Source: Larix kaempferi (taxonomy: Eukaryota; Streptophyta; Pinopsida; Pinales; Pinaceae). Taken from it: DNA of 64,000 nt. Shown piece by piece: positions 26,301 to 37,399 of the stretch (positions within the stretch are counted from its first letter, which is position 1; each line of letters opens with the position of its first letter). The stretch covers positions 682,001-746,000 of the forward strand of contig BSBM01000965.1 of NCBI GenBank assembly GCA_027924585.1, read 5' to 3'. The translations under genes were made by a program, and so were the position numbers. The notes beneath the pieces were generated by a model, which saw only the letters and a program-made list of their open reading frames with translations, was not told where the DNA came from and ran no database searches.

Positions 26301-28630
26301 TTACCTTTATGAATCATGCCAATATGTGTATCCATGTGTATGAAGCAAAGTGTGACAGAGGATTTGTCGGAAAAGAAATGTTGGTGAATGATAAATGAGA
26401 TGAAAAATAGAGTGATGGTAGTGGAAAAATGGAATGATGGTAGCGAAATGATGATAGTGAATATAGTTCAGCTATGAAATGGAAGGTTTGGTAGAGTAAC
26501 AACTGTTGGAGTAACAACTGTGAAAGTAGGCAAATCTGGTGGAGTAACAGCTAGTGTTGCAGCAAACTTCCTGACCTAATATCTCACAAACTACGATCTG
26601 GGTTTGGCTGAAATTTGGCAAGCAAGTTTCTATATGTCCAATGCATCTCCATACCAAAAATCAGAAAAACCCACATCACGGATTGCGAGAAAATGCAAAT
26701 TGGTTGTAGGTGATGATGGCTAGTTTTTCGAAATCTGTGCATTGGATTGAGCTGAAACTTGCCAATTTTGTTCATCATAATATTATCCATTCCCTGTCCA
26801 AAAATTGTGAGGATCCAATGTATGGTTTGTGAGATATGATCAATTCAAATTCTACATTTTATATAAGGAGCAATATGCATGAGAAAATGAATAAACTGTC
26901 ACAAAGATTTCTTGTGCTCTAAAAATATGGTTGCATTTGAGCTTCTATAGTGTACATCAACCTCTATCTTCATCCTCCTCAACTAAACTCGTTGCATGTC
27001 CTCGTGCAACTCAGCATGGGTTATGAAAGTGAAAAATGAAATGGAGCGTGGTGAGGGAGTTTTCCAAATTATTCATTGCTAGCATGTAAGGAATTGCATG
27101 ATTAAAATTCAAAAAACAACATACCTCCACTTACCCAAGAATGATGATGAACTATGTAATAGGAACGCGGTTGGTGATGTTGCTGGTGCAACTGCTGTAA
27201 CTGTTGGATCAGAGAAGATGTCAATGCTGCAGGATAAAAATGTAACTGAAATTGCCACTGCTGAATTATGGAGGATGTGACTGTTGTGACTAGATCGTGG
27301 AAGATGTCACTAGTGCAGGATCATGAAAATGTAACTATCAATGTTGCTGCTGCTGTAACTGGATCATGGGAAATGTCGAAGGTAGAAAGTGGAACTGTGG
27401 TACTCTCATATAGCTGAAGTCATGCTACTGTAACTGTTGAGGGAGTCATGAAAAAGTGTATAGTCTTCACCCGCTACAAAACCTAATGGTACAATTCTAG
27501 TCATGAGAATAAATGTGTCGATGTCGACCATAAAAAGAAGTCATTTGATTACCGTCCATTGATGAATGTCGTTAACCAATGCGAGGCAAACTCACCATTG
27601 ATGTCAATGCGTGCCAAGGTACCCGAATACATCTTGCAAAGTGCGAATAGATGTGTTGATGTCGAGCCACTTGCAAGATATGGCGATCAAGGGGAATTGA
27701 TGTATTACCATGATTGTTAGCGAGAGAACTTTCCATTAAGGCATACAAGCCTCCAGGTACTCAAATAGGAACTCTAATCTATATCCTAGATAAGGTGCTG
27801 AGGTCGATGGGGCAAGACTTGTTGAAAGGTGGGCCTTAAGGAATCCCACATCAGTCAACGCGAGTTTTTACAAAAAGATTGGTAGGACTATAGGAAAGAT
27901 ATCAGTAGCAACAATGTTTATGGAAAGGAAATGTAATTATGGAAAGGGAACTCGATGTTCTTATTCAAAAGACAAACTGAAATAAAAAAAAATGAACTGA
28001 AAAAGATAAAGGGATGTATGCGACTCAGAAAGATAGGCCTGTGTGAAGTCATGATAGATAAGGCAATGGAAAATGGACTTCACATGGATGACTAATGTGT
28101 TTTGAAGGAGAGATGTGGGTATGACGCCAAAGGGTTTATGAATGGTTTCTGTGTAACTACAAACGTCATGATGTTTATGATGAGTAACAACTCCTTCAAA
28201 ATGTCTATCAAAGCATGTTTCTCAAAGAGTTTTGTGATTCTTGAAAAGTCACTTCAACAGCAAAATGCGATTGTCTTCAAACTTGAGAAAAACTTAGTAC
28301 TAATCCCGCATGAAATTCGTGAGAAGTTCGAAAGACCTAACATGCAAAAAGAAATATGAATGCGGCAAATTAGAGTTCAAAAATAAAACATGTTTTTATA
28401 CCTATTACCGTTGTGCACTTGTTTCGTCGTTGACTACTGTAGCTGTAACACCCGGCTGTAACAGACTTCCACATAGAGATGATTAATATGCGAGTAAAGA
28501 AGTCATGACCCAACAATGATGTTTTTGTGAATGTATTGCTGTGTAGCAACAAACATCGTGATGCAAAAAGTCTCTCTGCTATTTTTCCTGTTGATTACTG
28601 TCAAAGTGTCTTGAAGAAAACAAATTAGCG
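26301..28630. other. decayed sequence without a recognisable gene
   Basis: I see no supported ORF. The stretch is rich in short motifs such as GTAACTGTTGGATCA and GAGTAACAGCT (26,500-27,430), which resemble motifs recurring throughout the Athila LTRs and gag. It lies between A3 and the gag-protease segment and may be old internal sequence from either. Confidence 0.45.
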
Positions 28631-29893
28631 TTAAATGTAAAAACATGTTTGAGTAAATGACGGGGGAGGAATGGAGTGGAAAGTGGATGTCATCAGCGGG
28701 TTTGAGTAAACGCCAGGTCCCAAGGAGGAAACAAACGAGGTAGCGGCACCATTAACAGGTTGTTCAACCATGGGGAGAACATTTTCGGGTGCAGCAGGGG
28801 CATTTGGATCATAGTAAGTAAGTTGGTCAATCTTGACCACACGTCCGTCATGGGGGAACATCATGGTACGAAAGATAGAGGAAGCTACCGCCCGCATAGC
28901 ATACATGTAGCTGCGACCGAGTAAGAGGTTGTAATCAAGTTGGGCGTTGATGACCTCGATATCGATGAGGATGGTTTTACCACCTAACTGGACGAGGACA
29001 TTGGCTAGGAGACCTTGGGGCTGAGCCGAACGACCGTCGTAGGCACGTAATGCAGTTGTGGACTGCTGGAGGGTAGGGGATCCCAACTTCTGCTATACGA
29101 ATGTAGACATAATGCATGTGGAGGCACCTTCATCGATGATGTACTGATGGATGACAAGATTCCGAACGGAAACAGAAACTTGGAATGCTAAGGTGGAAGG
29201 CAGGTGTGGTTCGGATTGGTCCAAATCAAATGTCAACAAATTCGAATCATTTGGGTCAATAGCCCCAATTGCTGAGAGTAAAGTATTGCACTGGGAGGGG
29301 TAGTTCTTCAAGACTTCTAATGCGGACATGGCTGCGGGGGATTGGGCTAAGTCATCTACAATGCTGTAGTTTGAAGCAGCGCGCGCATTGGGGTTATTGT
29401 TGATACGACGAAGTGGGAAACGAGGTGCTTTGGAAGCACCATCTATTAGGGGTGGAGGAATATGTAACGCCTGATTAGTGGGATGAGCGTTAGTGGTTTT
29501 ATCGACGGGAGGGGCTTCAGAGGTGGAGCCGTATTGGTTCCGACGAGTCTGGAGGTTGACATCAGCGGATGACATCATCAACAAGTGGTGGGTACCTAAG
29601 TTGAACATGGGTTGATCAGGGGTGGCGTATGTGATCTGTTGTTGTTGTGGTAGCGCGTTGGCTTGAGGGGGAGCCAATGGCTGAGTGTTCACTATGCCTT
29701 GGTTTGGTAAGGGGTTTTGCAGCACCAAAGGTGGCTGCTGAGGTTGGGGGGGGTTGGGTGGTGCTTGAGGAGCCACATGCCCTTGGCGGTGGGCATCATC
29801 AACCCAAAGCCGTCGAGCTCGCTCTAAGTGTGGACAAGCATGTGTGTAGTGGCCATAGACCCCGCAAATAGAACAAGGATGGTTTGTTCGCAA
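28631..29893 (-). pseudogene. gag zinc knuckle and aspartic protease of a Tat-like element (T1)
   Basis: The frame opens with the knuckle CSICGVYGHYTHAC (CX2CX4HX4C). A Pro/Gln-rich linker leads to a retroviral-type aspartic protease with the active site IIDEGASTCIMS, followed by LDYNLLLGRSYMYAM. A single in-frame TAG at 29,093-29,095 interrupts the protease just after the active site, and the frame then stays open to 28,631. No reverse transcriptase follows, so the element is truncated here or never had one. DEGAS in place of DSGA/DTGA is seen in some plant gypsy proteases. Confidence 0.82.
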
Positions 29894-31931
29894 GTTGGGG
29901 TTTTTAGCCTACTTGGGCGAGTGATCAGGGTTTTGGTTAGCGGGGGCCGCATTATTGTTGTCTGGGGGATTAGGCGGTCGACCACCTTGGTCTGTAGGTT
30001 GGTTGTTCCCACGATTACGGCCCTTGCCGCGGTTTTGTTGGCCCTGGTTGCACTGGTTGTTTTGGTTTTGCTGCTGATTTTGTTGGGCGTACACTTGCCC
30101 TTGGGCAGCAGGTGGGTTTTGAGGTTGTGCAGGTGCGGGAGCAGGCTGTGGTGGATGGTATGTAGGTGGAGGCTACGCAGGTGCGGTGCCTTGAGGAGGT
30201 TGCTGATATGTCTGCGGAGCAGGTTGTGGGTTTGCTGCAGGGGCTGCCTGTGGCGGGTAATAAACAGGTTGGGCCTGGGAAGGCGCAGGAGTTGGTGTAG
30301 CCTGCTGGTGGTAATAGGCGGGTTGGGCCTGAGAAGGCGCAGGAGCTGGTGCAGCCTGTTGGTGGTAATAGGGCTGAGGTGTGACCGGGGGGGGGGGGGG
30401 GGTAAGAGGGGGCCGCATGACTGAAGCACTGAGGTGGATAGGTGGGTCCATGGGAATGATGGTAATGTGTCATAGGAGCATACGAGTTGGTATCCCCAGA
30501 CTGTGAAGTAGCCCGCGAAAGGTCAAGGCCCGGGGTAGGACGTGCTATAGAAAAGGGTTGGGGATGCGAAGAAACACGACCGATGATGCCGTCTGCAGCA
30601 TGGGATGCCCCCGACGTATCGTGCTGGGAGGACTCACCGCGAGGGGCGTCATGTATAATGGTATAGAGATAACCCGACTGGGTGTAAATGAGGTCGAACT
30701 GCTGGGCCTTAAGGATGGCCTCTTCTTCAGACTGGGGTCTTTCTGATGCCACATCCTTAGCGATGACAGGGAGAAGGGATTTGAGGAACCAATCTAGGAA
30801 GATACGGTTGTCTAATTTTATCTTGCATAAGCTACGGGGTCGACGCCACTCATGAATGTGGTCCGTGATGTGGGTGGCCGTGTTTTGTCTACAAGATAGG
30901 AGGATCTCAACGCCCGCGTCATAACAGACAGGTAACTGGAAGAACTGTAGGAAGGTCGAGGTAAGGGAAGCAAAGGTGGCATGGGTCCCGTGGGGTTGCT
31001 CGATATACCACTTGGCTGCAGAGCCAGTGAAGGTGTGCTGTAACAGACGGAGGCGAATAGAGTCATCCACTATGGAGTTGGAGGAACACCATAGATGGAA
31101 GGACATAATATGGTTTTGTGGGTCCTCACCTACCTTTCCCTTGAACTTAGGGATGCGAGAGGGGAGCTTGGTAGGCATGTGAGGCCACGCAGGGTCGTGT
31201 CGGATAGGGTCGTTGGTCAATCTGGCTAGGTCGGGTAGGTTGAGGCTAGCCATGAATGGAAAACTGGAAGAAGGATGTGACATAGTAGTGGGTTGGACCA
31301 AGTTGGGGCCAATGGCCCCAAGTGGAGGGGTAGGATTTGGGATGTGGCTCCCAAGTGGGGGAACCAAGGTGGTATAGGATGGTCCTGCACCACCATGGGT
31401 AGTGTGAGCCACTGATGGAGTGGGGATAGGTATTCTAGCTGCGGGAATAGGTGCAGTAAGGGGAACGGTAGATGTGGGCCCCATTGAGGGCATACCCACA
31501 GCGGGTGTAGTAACTGGTGTAGTGGTGGATGGGCCACCAATGGTCCCTACCAAGAAAGGAGTGGAAGTCACGCCAACCATGAGGCTAGTAGCGGTAGTAT
31601 AAATGGGGTTCTCAGAGTCTTCTTCAGAATCAGAGGTAAAGTAAGGGGCGTCAATATCTGGTGATGGAGTCCTATGCCGCTGACGACTGGAGTCAAGGGA
31701 CAAGGCTCGAGATCTATGATAAGTGGTATCAAGTGATGATGATCGGTGGCGATGACGGGCGGTGTTAAGTGAACCGTGCTGTGGGGGTTTGCCCCTAAGG
31801 CGCCGAGAATGTCTCGGGGACTCAATGGTGACAGATGGTGTCAAATCTCTGTGGGTGGAGATGAGAAAAAAACAGCTCAAAAATACGAATGCAACCGAGT
31901 GTGCAGAAGGAGAGCTCAAAAAACAAGGCAC
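29894..31931 (-). pseudogene. gag of T1, frameshifted at a G16 tract
   Basis: The frame from 31,931 encodes a low-complexity N-terminus (RRLRGKPPQHG, Thr/Pro-rich stretches), then a gag core (SRIPKFKGKVGEDPQNHI, SAAKWYIEQPHG), then a Pro-rich tail. A run of 16 G (30,387-30,402; C on the coding strand) marks a switch to another frame, which carries on with YYHQQA/APAPSQAQP repeats, a basic Arg/Gly/Asn-rich stretch (30,094-29,909) and the zinc knuckle of the next feature. Further stops occur near 30,172 and 29,908. The long plus-strand open frames at 29,828-30,424 and 31,420-31,602 are antisense shadows of this composition. Confidence 0.82.
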
Positions 31932-33600
31932 TCAGGCCAACAACCAACTCAAAACACCTACTGTAATAGCTGTGCTACAATAGGTGGAGTGTCAACAGAA
32001 ATGGTCAGAATACCAACAAGCAGCAGGTTTCCTAAAAATAAAAAATGGTGGACTCACTAGACAAAAAGGAGGTAAGGGAGCATGTAAACACCTAACTAAA
32101 AGTATTCTGACTCAACTAGACATATCCTTTGCAAGGTGATGAAATCCAAGTCAGACAATATCAATAGAAAAGCCAAGTGGCTAAGATATCCCCCTACCGG
32201 GAGGGATACCGGGTAGTCAATCCTAGAAGAATGGAAACTAAGATACCCCGTTCATGACACGTCCATAAACGTGAATCTGCCATTTGGTCCTTTTATCGCA
32301 ATACCCCTATACAAGGATATCCTGAGAACTGCGAAAGGTATCCCTTCGGTTACTGAATGGAGTGCGGTATTCCACTCAGGCCTCCGGAACTAGTCTCGCG
32401 ACTTCAACCCTCCTAGGGGAGAGGCCCTCTGGTAAACTAGTTGTGACCGTGCCAAAAAGTACTAGGGGATTTTGGTTCCCTAATTGGACAACAGCTATGT
32501 CTCAAGTGTAAGTAACCGAGGGGTGCTATTGGAAGCCTATCCCCCCGATCCTACCTAACTACAAAGATTCTTTTGTGTTCCCCAAGTGGGGTTAAAATAT
32601 TGGTTGAGTTAGATAGTTTTTAAGGCTCACTTGAATTATGTGACAGAGTGTGTGCTCGTGAGATGATGATGAACCCAAGTAGAAAGTTCCACTAGGGAGG
32701 GCAACTTTCTATCTAGCAATAACAATACAGAAATTAACTTTTAAAATGCACAATTTTCTTTTTTCAATTTAAAATGCTAAAAATGAAAAAACAGTTCTGT
32801 AAATGAAACAGAAATAAAAACTGCAGAAAAATGCTGTAAGGAAGGGTGGCTGCAGGTAGGGCAGAGGGCTATGCTGGTGTAGAAAATAGTGCAGCAAAGT
32901 TCTGGGTTCAAAACAGATAAAAATGGAAAAAACAGACCGCGGGTTTTGCGCAAATCTGAGCGATCGGACCGTGGAAAACAGCTGAACAGTCGCAGGTGGG
33001 TTGCGGGTTTTGGGCTGAAAAACGTAGTCGGGACGTAGGAAAAACAACGAAAGGCGCCAACGGGTTGCGGGAAATTGGCTAAAAGCTGCAGGCGGGACGC
33101 AGGAAAGACGTTGAAAGACGTCGACGGGTTGCGGGAAACTGGCCGAAAGCCACAGGCGGGACGCAGGAAAGATACCGAAAGACGCCGGTGGGTTGCGGGA
33201 AACTGGACAAAAGCCGCAAGTGGGACGCAGGAAAAACGCTGAAAGGTGCCGGTGGGTTGCGGGAAACTAGCCCAAAGCCGCAGACGGGATGCAAGAAAGA
33301 CGCCTAAGGGCGCCGACGGGTTGTGGGAAACTGGCCGAAAGCTGCAGGCAGGACGCCGAAAACAGGACAATAGCCGCAGTTAGACCGTCCCAAACAGGCT
33401 AATAGCCACGGCCGGATCGCAGGTAACAGACTGAAAACGGTCGGCAGGTCGCCAGAAACAGTCTGAGATCCGCGGTCGGGTCGCAGGTAAGTGCCTGAAA
33501 GACGCGGTCGGAACGCGACTGTGGGGGGAAAAAATGCGGTATACAGCGGTCAAAAGGGACAGCCGAATAGAAAAAAGATTTAAAAATTGTAACCAGAAAT
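31932..33600 (-). repeat. leader of T1 with a ~62-bp minisatellite
   Basis: About 1.7 kb between the primer site and gag, without a supported gene. From about 32,930 to 33,520 it carries five or more imperfect copies of a ~62-bp GC-rich unit containing GGGTTGCGGGAAACTGGCC and GGCGGGACGCAGGAAA. Long leaders with tandem repeats are known in Tat-lineage gypsy elements. The peptide-like open frames here (for example 33,370-32,777) follow from the repeat and are not called as genes. Confidence 0.7.
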
Positions 33601-33602
33601 TC

Positions 33603-33624
33603 AAACCTAGGGGAGTCGCCAAAA
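33603..33624 (-). other. candidate primer binding site of T1 (Tat type)
   Basis: On the minus strand TTTTGGCGACTCCCCTAGG resembles the TGGCGACTC primer sites of the Tat/Ogre lineage, which pair with a tRNA-Arg-type 3' end. A TGTAGC end that would fit the LTR boundary lies at 33,627. The LTR itself should extend rightwards from about 33,627, but I could not find its outer end or a second copy, so its length is unknown. Confidence 0.55.
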
Positions 33625-33712
33625 CTGTAGCAAGGGTTTTACCCCTAGCTTGTGCAAATGAGCACCTACAGGAGAGCGGACTCCTTAGTAGCAGTTCAGT
33701 AAATGTAAATTA

Positions 33713-34630
33713 TTATGCTAAAACAGAAATGTAAATTACTCTAAACATGTGCATGAAATAGAAAAAACAAGATGTACCCTTAATATTCTCAATGTGAGAA
33801 TGTTTCCTAAGGACTCTCCTAGCCCAAGTTATGACTGTTACCCTATTTTCGATAGCCATTGCTTTCAGATCACCTTTTGTCAAAGTATTTAAGAAACTTA
33901 TGGTACCTTGGGCTGTATCTTTTGGTATCTTATCTAAAACGTCTCTCATTACTATACAGCTTTGTAAGCTATCATTTGCTATGGATTCCTTTGTCTTCAA
34001 AAAATCTAAATAAGGCCTCAATTTTTCAGCCTCATCGATGATTGAATCCCAAATCAAATGCTTTGCACCTTGTAATGCTAGTTGTCCTGTCACTTGGCCT
34101 ATCATCCTCTGATTTCTTCCAACTAAATCTTTATTGTTTTTTGTCAACTCTTTTATTTCATTTTCTTTTTTCTAATTTTCCTCTTCTAGTCTTTGTTTTT
34201 CTTCTTTTAGGTCTATGATCTCCACCTCTTTCAAGCTAACTTAGGACATTGCTTGAACTATATCATTTGTGCTTGCTTCTTTGTTTCCTTGATCTGTTCC
34301 TTGCTTCTCTTGTGTTGTATTTTCCAATTTCGCCTTTAGATCTTCAATTCCAGTCTTAAGACTTGATCTATCTTTCTCCCAACTTTCCTCCTTTTCCTCA
34401 AACTCGGGCAATTTAGCAAGACAGTCATCCAATTCTTGAGATAAAGTTTCTTTTTCTTGTTCCAACACAGTTAATTCAGAGGCTTGAATTATCCGTGTTA
34501 ACACCCAAAAAGTGTTCACTACCTCATCTACCCCATCACATGGCTCATTTGTCCATTTTCCTACCATATTTCCCTTAAAAACCCTGAAAATCCCACTAAA
34601 AAGTCTCCAAAAGGCCTCAAATGTCTCCAA
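33713..34630 (-). pseudogene. coiled-coil ORF of unknown function, two in-frame stops
   Basis: Open stretches 34,630-34,241 and 34,147-33,713 are in the same frame, and the sequence between them is also open apart from two stops. The first part is a Glu/Lys/Leu-rich coiled coil (ELTVLEQEKETLSQELDDCL). The second is more globular (LALQGAKHLIWDSIIDEAEK, then TISFLNTLTKGDLKAM). I do not recognise the family. Its layout, a coil followed by a compact C-terminal domain, would suit the extra 3' ORF of a plant gypsy element, but it lies where the T1 LTR should be, so its origin is unresolved. Confidence 0.5.
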
Positions 34631-34842
34631 AAGGCCACAAAACCATCAAAAAAGCCTCAAAAAGGCTAAAAAACCCCTTTTTCCTCCAAAAAAATCCAAA
34701 ATTCCTGTAAAAATAGAAAAATCCCTCTAAAAAGGGAATGAAAGATATAAAATAATGAGGAAAAGGAGGAAAAAACCCTATACAGCTACCCTAAACCATA
34801 TGGTTCCCAAAACCATGGGCCAACACTCCACCACCAAAAAAC

Positions 34843-34850
34843 TATAAATA
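34843..34850 (+). promoter_or_regulatory. TATA box, possible promoter of the transposase gene
   Basis: TATAAATA is followed by a gene-like leader and a good splice donor (TTGGAG followed by GTAAAATT) at about 35,061. The transposase ATG at 37,400 is preceded by a splice acceptor (ATCTATAG, ending at 37,389). A non-coding first exon at about 34,875-35,061, with a 2.3-kb intron, is therefore possible. If so, the DNA element starts left of this point. No transcript evidence is available. Confidence 0.35.
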
Positions 34851-35920
34851 GGTGATGGAGACCCCTTATTCCATATCCACAATCAAGTATACCCTTACTC
34901 TGCCAAAATCTCTCTTAAAACCTTAGTTCACCATTGAACTACTTTCACCTTGAGAGCCCCTTTTGGCCCATTCCCATCATTTGGAGAAAGAGAAGGAGCA
35001 AGTTGGAGCTTGGAGCAACCATCTTGGACATTGCAAGAGCTTCACCAACCTTCACATTGGAGGTAAAATTAATACAAAAGCCATTCTTTACAGGGTGAAA
35101 AAATGAAGATGGGTGTCTATTTTGGGGGGTCTCGTGAGAAAATAATTCTGGTTTTTTCATGTTTTTCAACTTCGGGCGAACAAAAGTGATATTTTTGTTT
35201 AAAATTTCACTTTGCCGTAAAAAGAAAACTTTTGTAGAATTATGTTAGCTTTCGACTCATAATTTTTTCGATTTTTTTTATTAAGATTTGATATGTCGAT
35301 TTCGCAAATGTTTGACAGTGTGTTCTTATAAAATGAAAAGACTACAAAAGAGTTATGATTTGTTGCACCACTACAACCGTTGTTATACTTGTGTTTTGCA
35401 AAAACAGAAAATGCTACGACAATCTACACACAATGTACTAGTGCCTGACTATAAGTTTGCATCCAGTTGATCTATATACTAATTATTATATTTTTTAAAG
35501 TCGATCAATGGGGAAACTCAGTCGATTTTCAACAACTTTTTTGTTGCACCACTTTTCTCTCAATCCGCTATAAAAGCAAAAAATCTACGAACACCCTTTT
35601 GAAGTAGACACGCCAATGAAGAGTCCGACATTTTTTTGTATTTTTTTGGTATTGTATTTTTAAAGTTATGGATTTTTCTTTTCGCCGTTTTTTTAAAAAG
35701 TTGAATCATAACTCGACACATGTTACGAAAATAAAACTTAAAAAATATCAGTTCTTATCTATATACAACAAAATTTATACCCTCGTAAACTAGATTCAAT
35801 GATGAATCTACTGGTATGAAGTCCAACATTCATTTTGTTGTGTAAGAGGTGGTTGTTCCCTTCCAAAAATGGAGAAACCTGAAAATTCTGCAGAGATCTG
35901 AATCTTTCATGTTTCAGAGA

Positions 35921-36040
35921 TTATTCGGCCGAAATAATTATTCGGCTGAATAATTGTTCGGCCGAATAATTATTTGGTCGAATAATGTTTTTCCGTAATG
36001 GCGCCGTGAATTATGGCGAAGGTTATTTGGCTGAATAATG
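35921..36040. repeat. left palindrome cluster (TTCGGCCGAA type)
   Basis: Five copies of a motif of the form ATTATTCGGCCGAATAAT lie in 120 bp, some with one substitution (CGGCTG, TGGTCG, TGGCTG). Spacing between centres is about 18 bp in the first four. Such regularly spaced palindromes could be binding sites for a dimeric protein, by analogy with subterminal transposase sites; that is inference. Confidence 0.85.
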
Positions 36041-36149
36041 AAATGGAAAAAAATCACGTCGACCGAGAAAAAAAAAAAAAAAAATTATACTCATATAAAT
36101 AAACCTAAAGTTAATTCATTATTTTCGCATATTTTAATTTCGCATTTTT

Positions 36150-37000
36150 TTGTCAAACTAATTTTGAAAGGAGGAGATATTTTTTGCAAAAGGAGGTTTT
36201 TACAAGGTATGTTTCTTCTTCTTTTTTACAAAAGGCACATTGAAGGAGTTTTTTTTTCTAAGGCATAGTTGTAAGGAGTTTTTCCAAAATATTTCTTTTC
36301 TTATTGTATATTTGCAAAGAAGACATTTTTTGTAAAAAGAGATTTTTACAAAGTATGTTTCTTCTTCTTTTTTCCAAAAGGCACATTGAAGGTGATTTTT
36401 TTTCTAAAGCATATTTGCAAGGAGTTTTTACAAAATATTTCTTTTCTTATTGCATATTTGCAAAGAAGACATTTTTTGCAAAAAGAGGTTTTTACAAAGT
36501 ATGTTTCTTCTTCTTTTTTCCAAAAGACACATTGAAAGTATTTTTTTTTAAGGCATATTTGCAAAGAGTTTTTCAAAATATTTCTTTTCTTAGACATGTT
36601 TGCAAGGAGATTCTTTGCAAGGATTGTATCTAAAAAGTGTATATTCGAAAGTATTTTTGCCAAAAAATGTATTTTTCCTTCTTATTTCTTTGAAAGGGAT
36701 TTTTTCAAAGAGTTGTTTTGGTCAGATAACTTACAAATGGTTTTTTTCCAAAGTAGTTTTGCACTTCTTATTTAATTGAAAGAGGTTTTTTCAAATAGTT
36801 GTTTTGCTAAGGTATTTTGCAAAGGATTTTTTTCCAAAGTAGTTTTGCACTTCTTATTTATTTGAAAGGAGTTTTTTCAAATAGTTATGTTGCTAAGGTA
36901 TTTTGCAAAGAATTTTTTGCAAGGTAGTTTTGCACTTCTTATTTCTTTGAAATGGGTTTTTTCAAAGAGTTATTTCTTTACAATGGTTTTTTCCCAGATA
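36150..37000. repeat. subterminal tandem repeats, ~145-bp and ~85-bp periods
   Basis: A 145-bp unit (GTATGTTTCTTCTTC at 36,207, 36,353 and 36,498; with GCATATTTGCAAGGAG and TTGCAAAAAGAGG) is repeated about three times. A related ~85-bp unit (TTTTGCACTTCTTATTT at about 36,760, 36,847 and 36,930) follows. The plus strand is T-rich and poor in C. The apparent peptides (for example 36,304-36,633) are repeat artefacts. 37,001-37,399 is a decayed continuation that ends at the splice acceptor before the transposase ATG. Confidence 0.85.
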
Positions 37001-37399
37001 TGTTTACAAATAAGTTTTTATTCAAAGTACTTTTTTCTAGTGGCTTTTTTCGTAGATATTTTTTCAAAGAGGGTTTTTTGCAATGATTTTTACAACAAAG
37101 ATTTATTTACAAGGTGTTTTTATTATTTTCCAATGGGTAGGTAATTTATTGTCGAGGAGTTTCTTATTTCTTTCCAAGAAGGTTTTTTTCAAAAAAGATT
37201 TTTGTTCAGAGAGTTTTTTCAAAGGAAAGTTAATTCCAAATAAATCTTCTTCAAAAGACTCTTACAAAATTTTTATAAGGTAAAGTAAATTTCAGTTCAT
37301 GTTTTTATAAATTCCGTAAATGTTTTTCAATCTTAATTTATTTATTTTTACTATAAAGTAACATGATTCTTTAATTTATCATCTATAGATTAAACAACT

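Noticed and set aside
29828-30424. Plus-strand 198-residue open frame opposite gag
   Set aside because: Its Arg/Leu/Val-rich composition mirrors the Pro/Gln-rich gag on the minus strand, and it has no domain; it is an antisense shadow.
36304-36663. Phe/Lys-rich peptides on both strands in the T-rich repeats
   Set aside because: They follow from the 145-bp tandem repeat and lack any start, splice or domain support.
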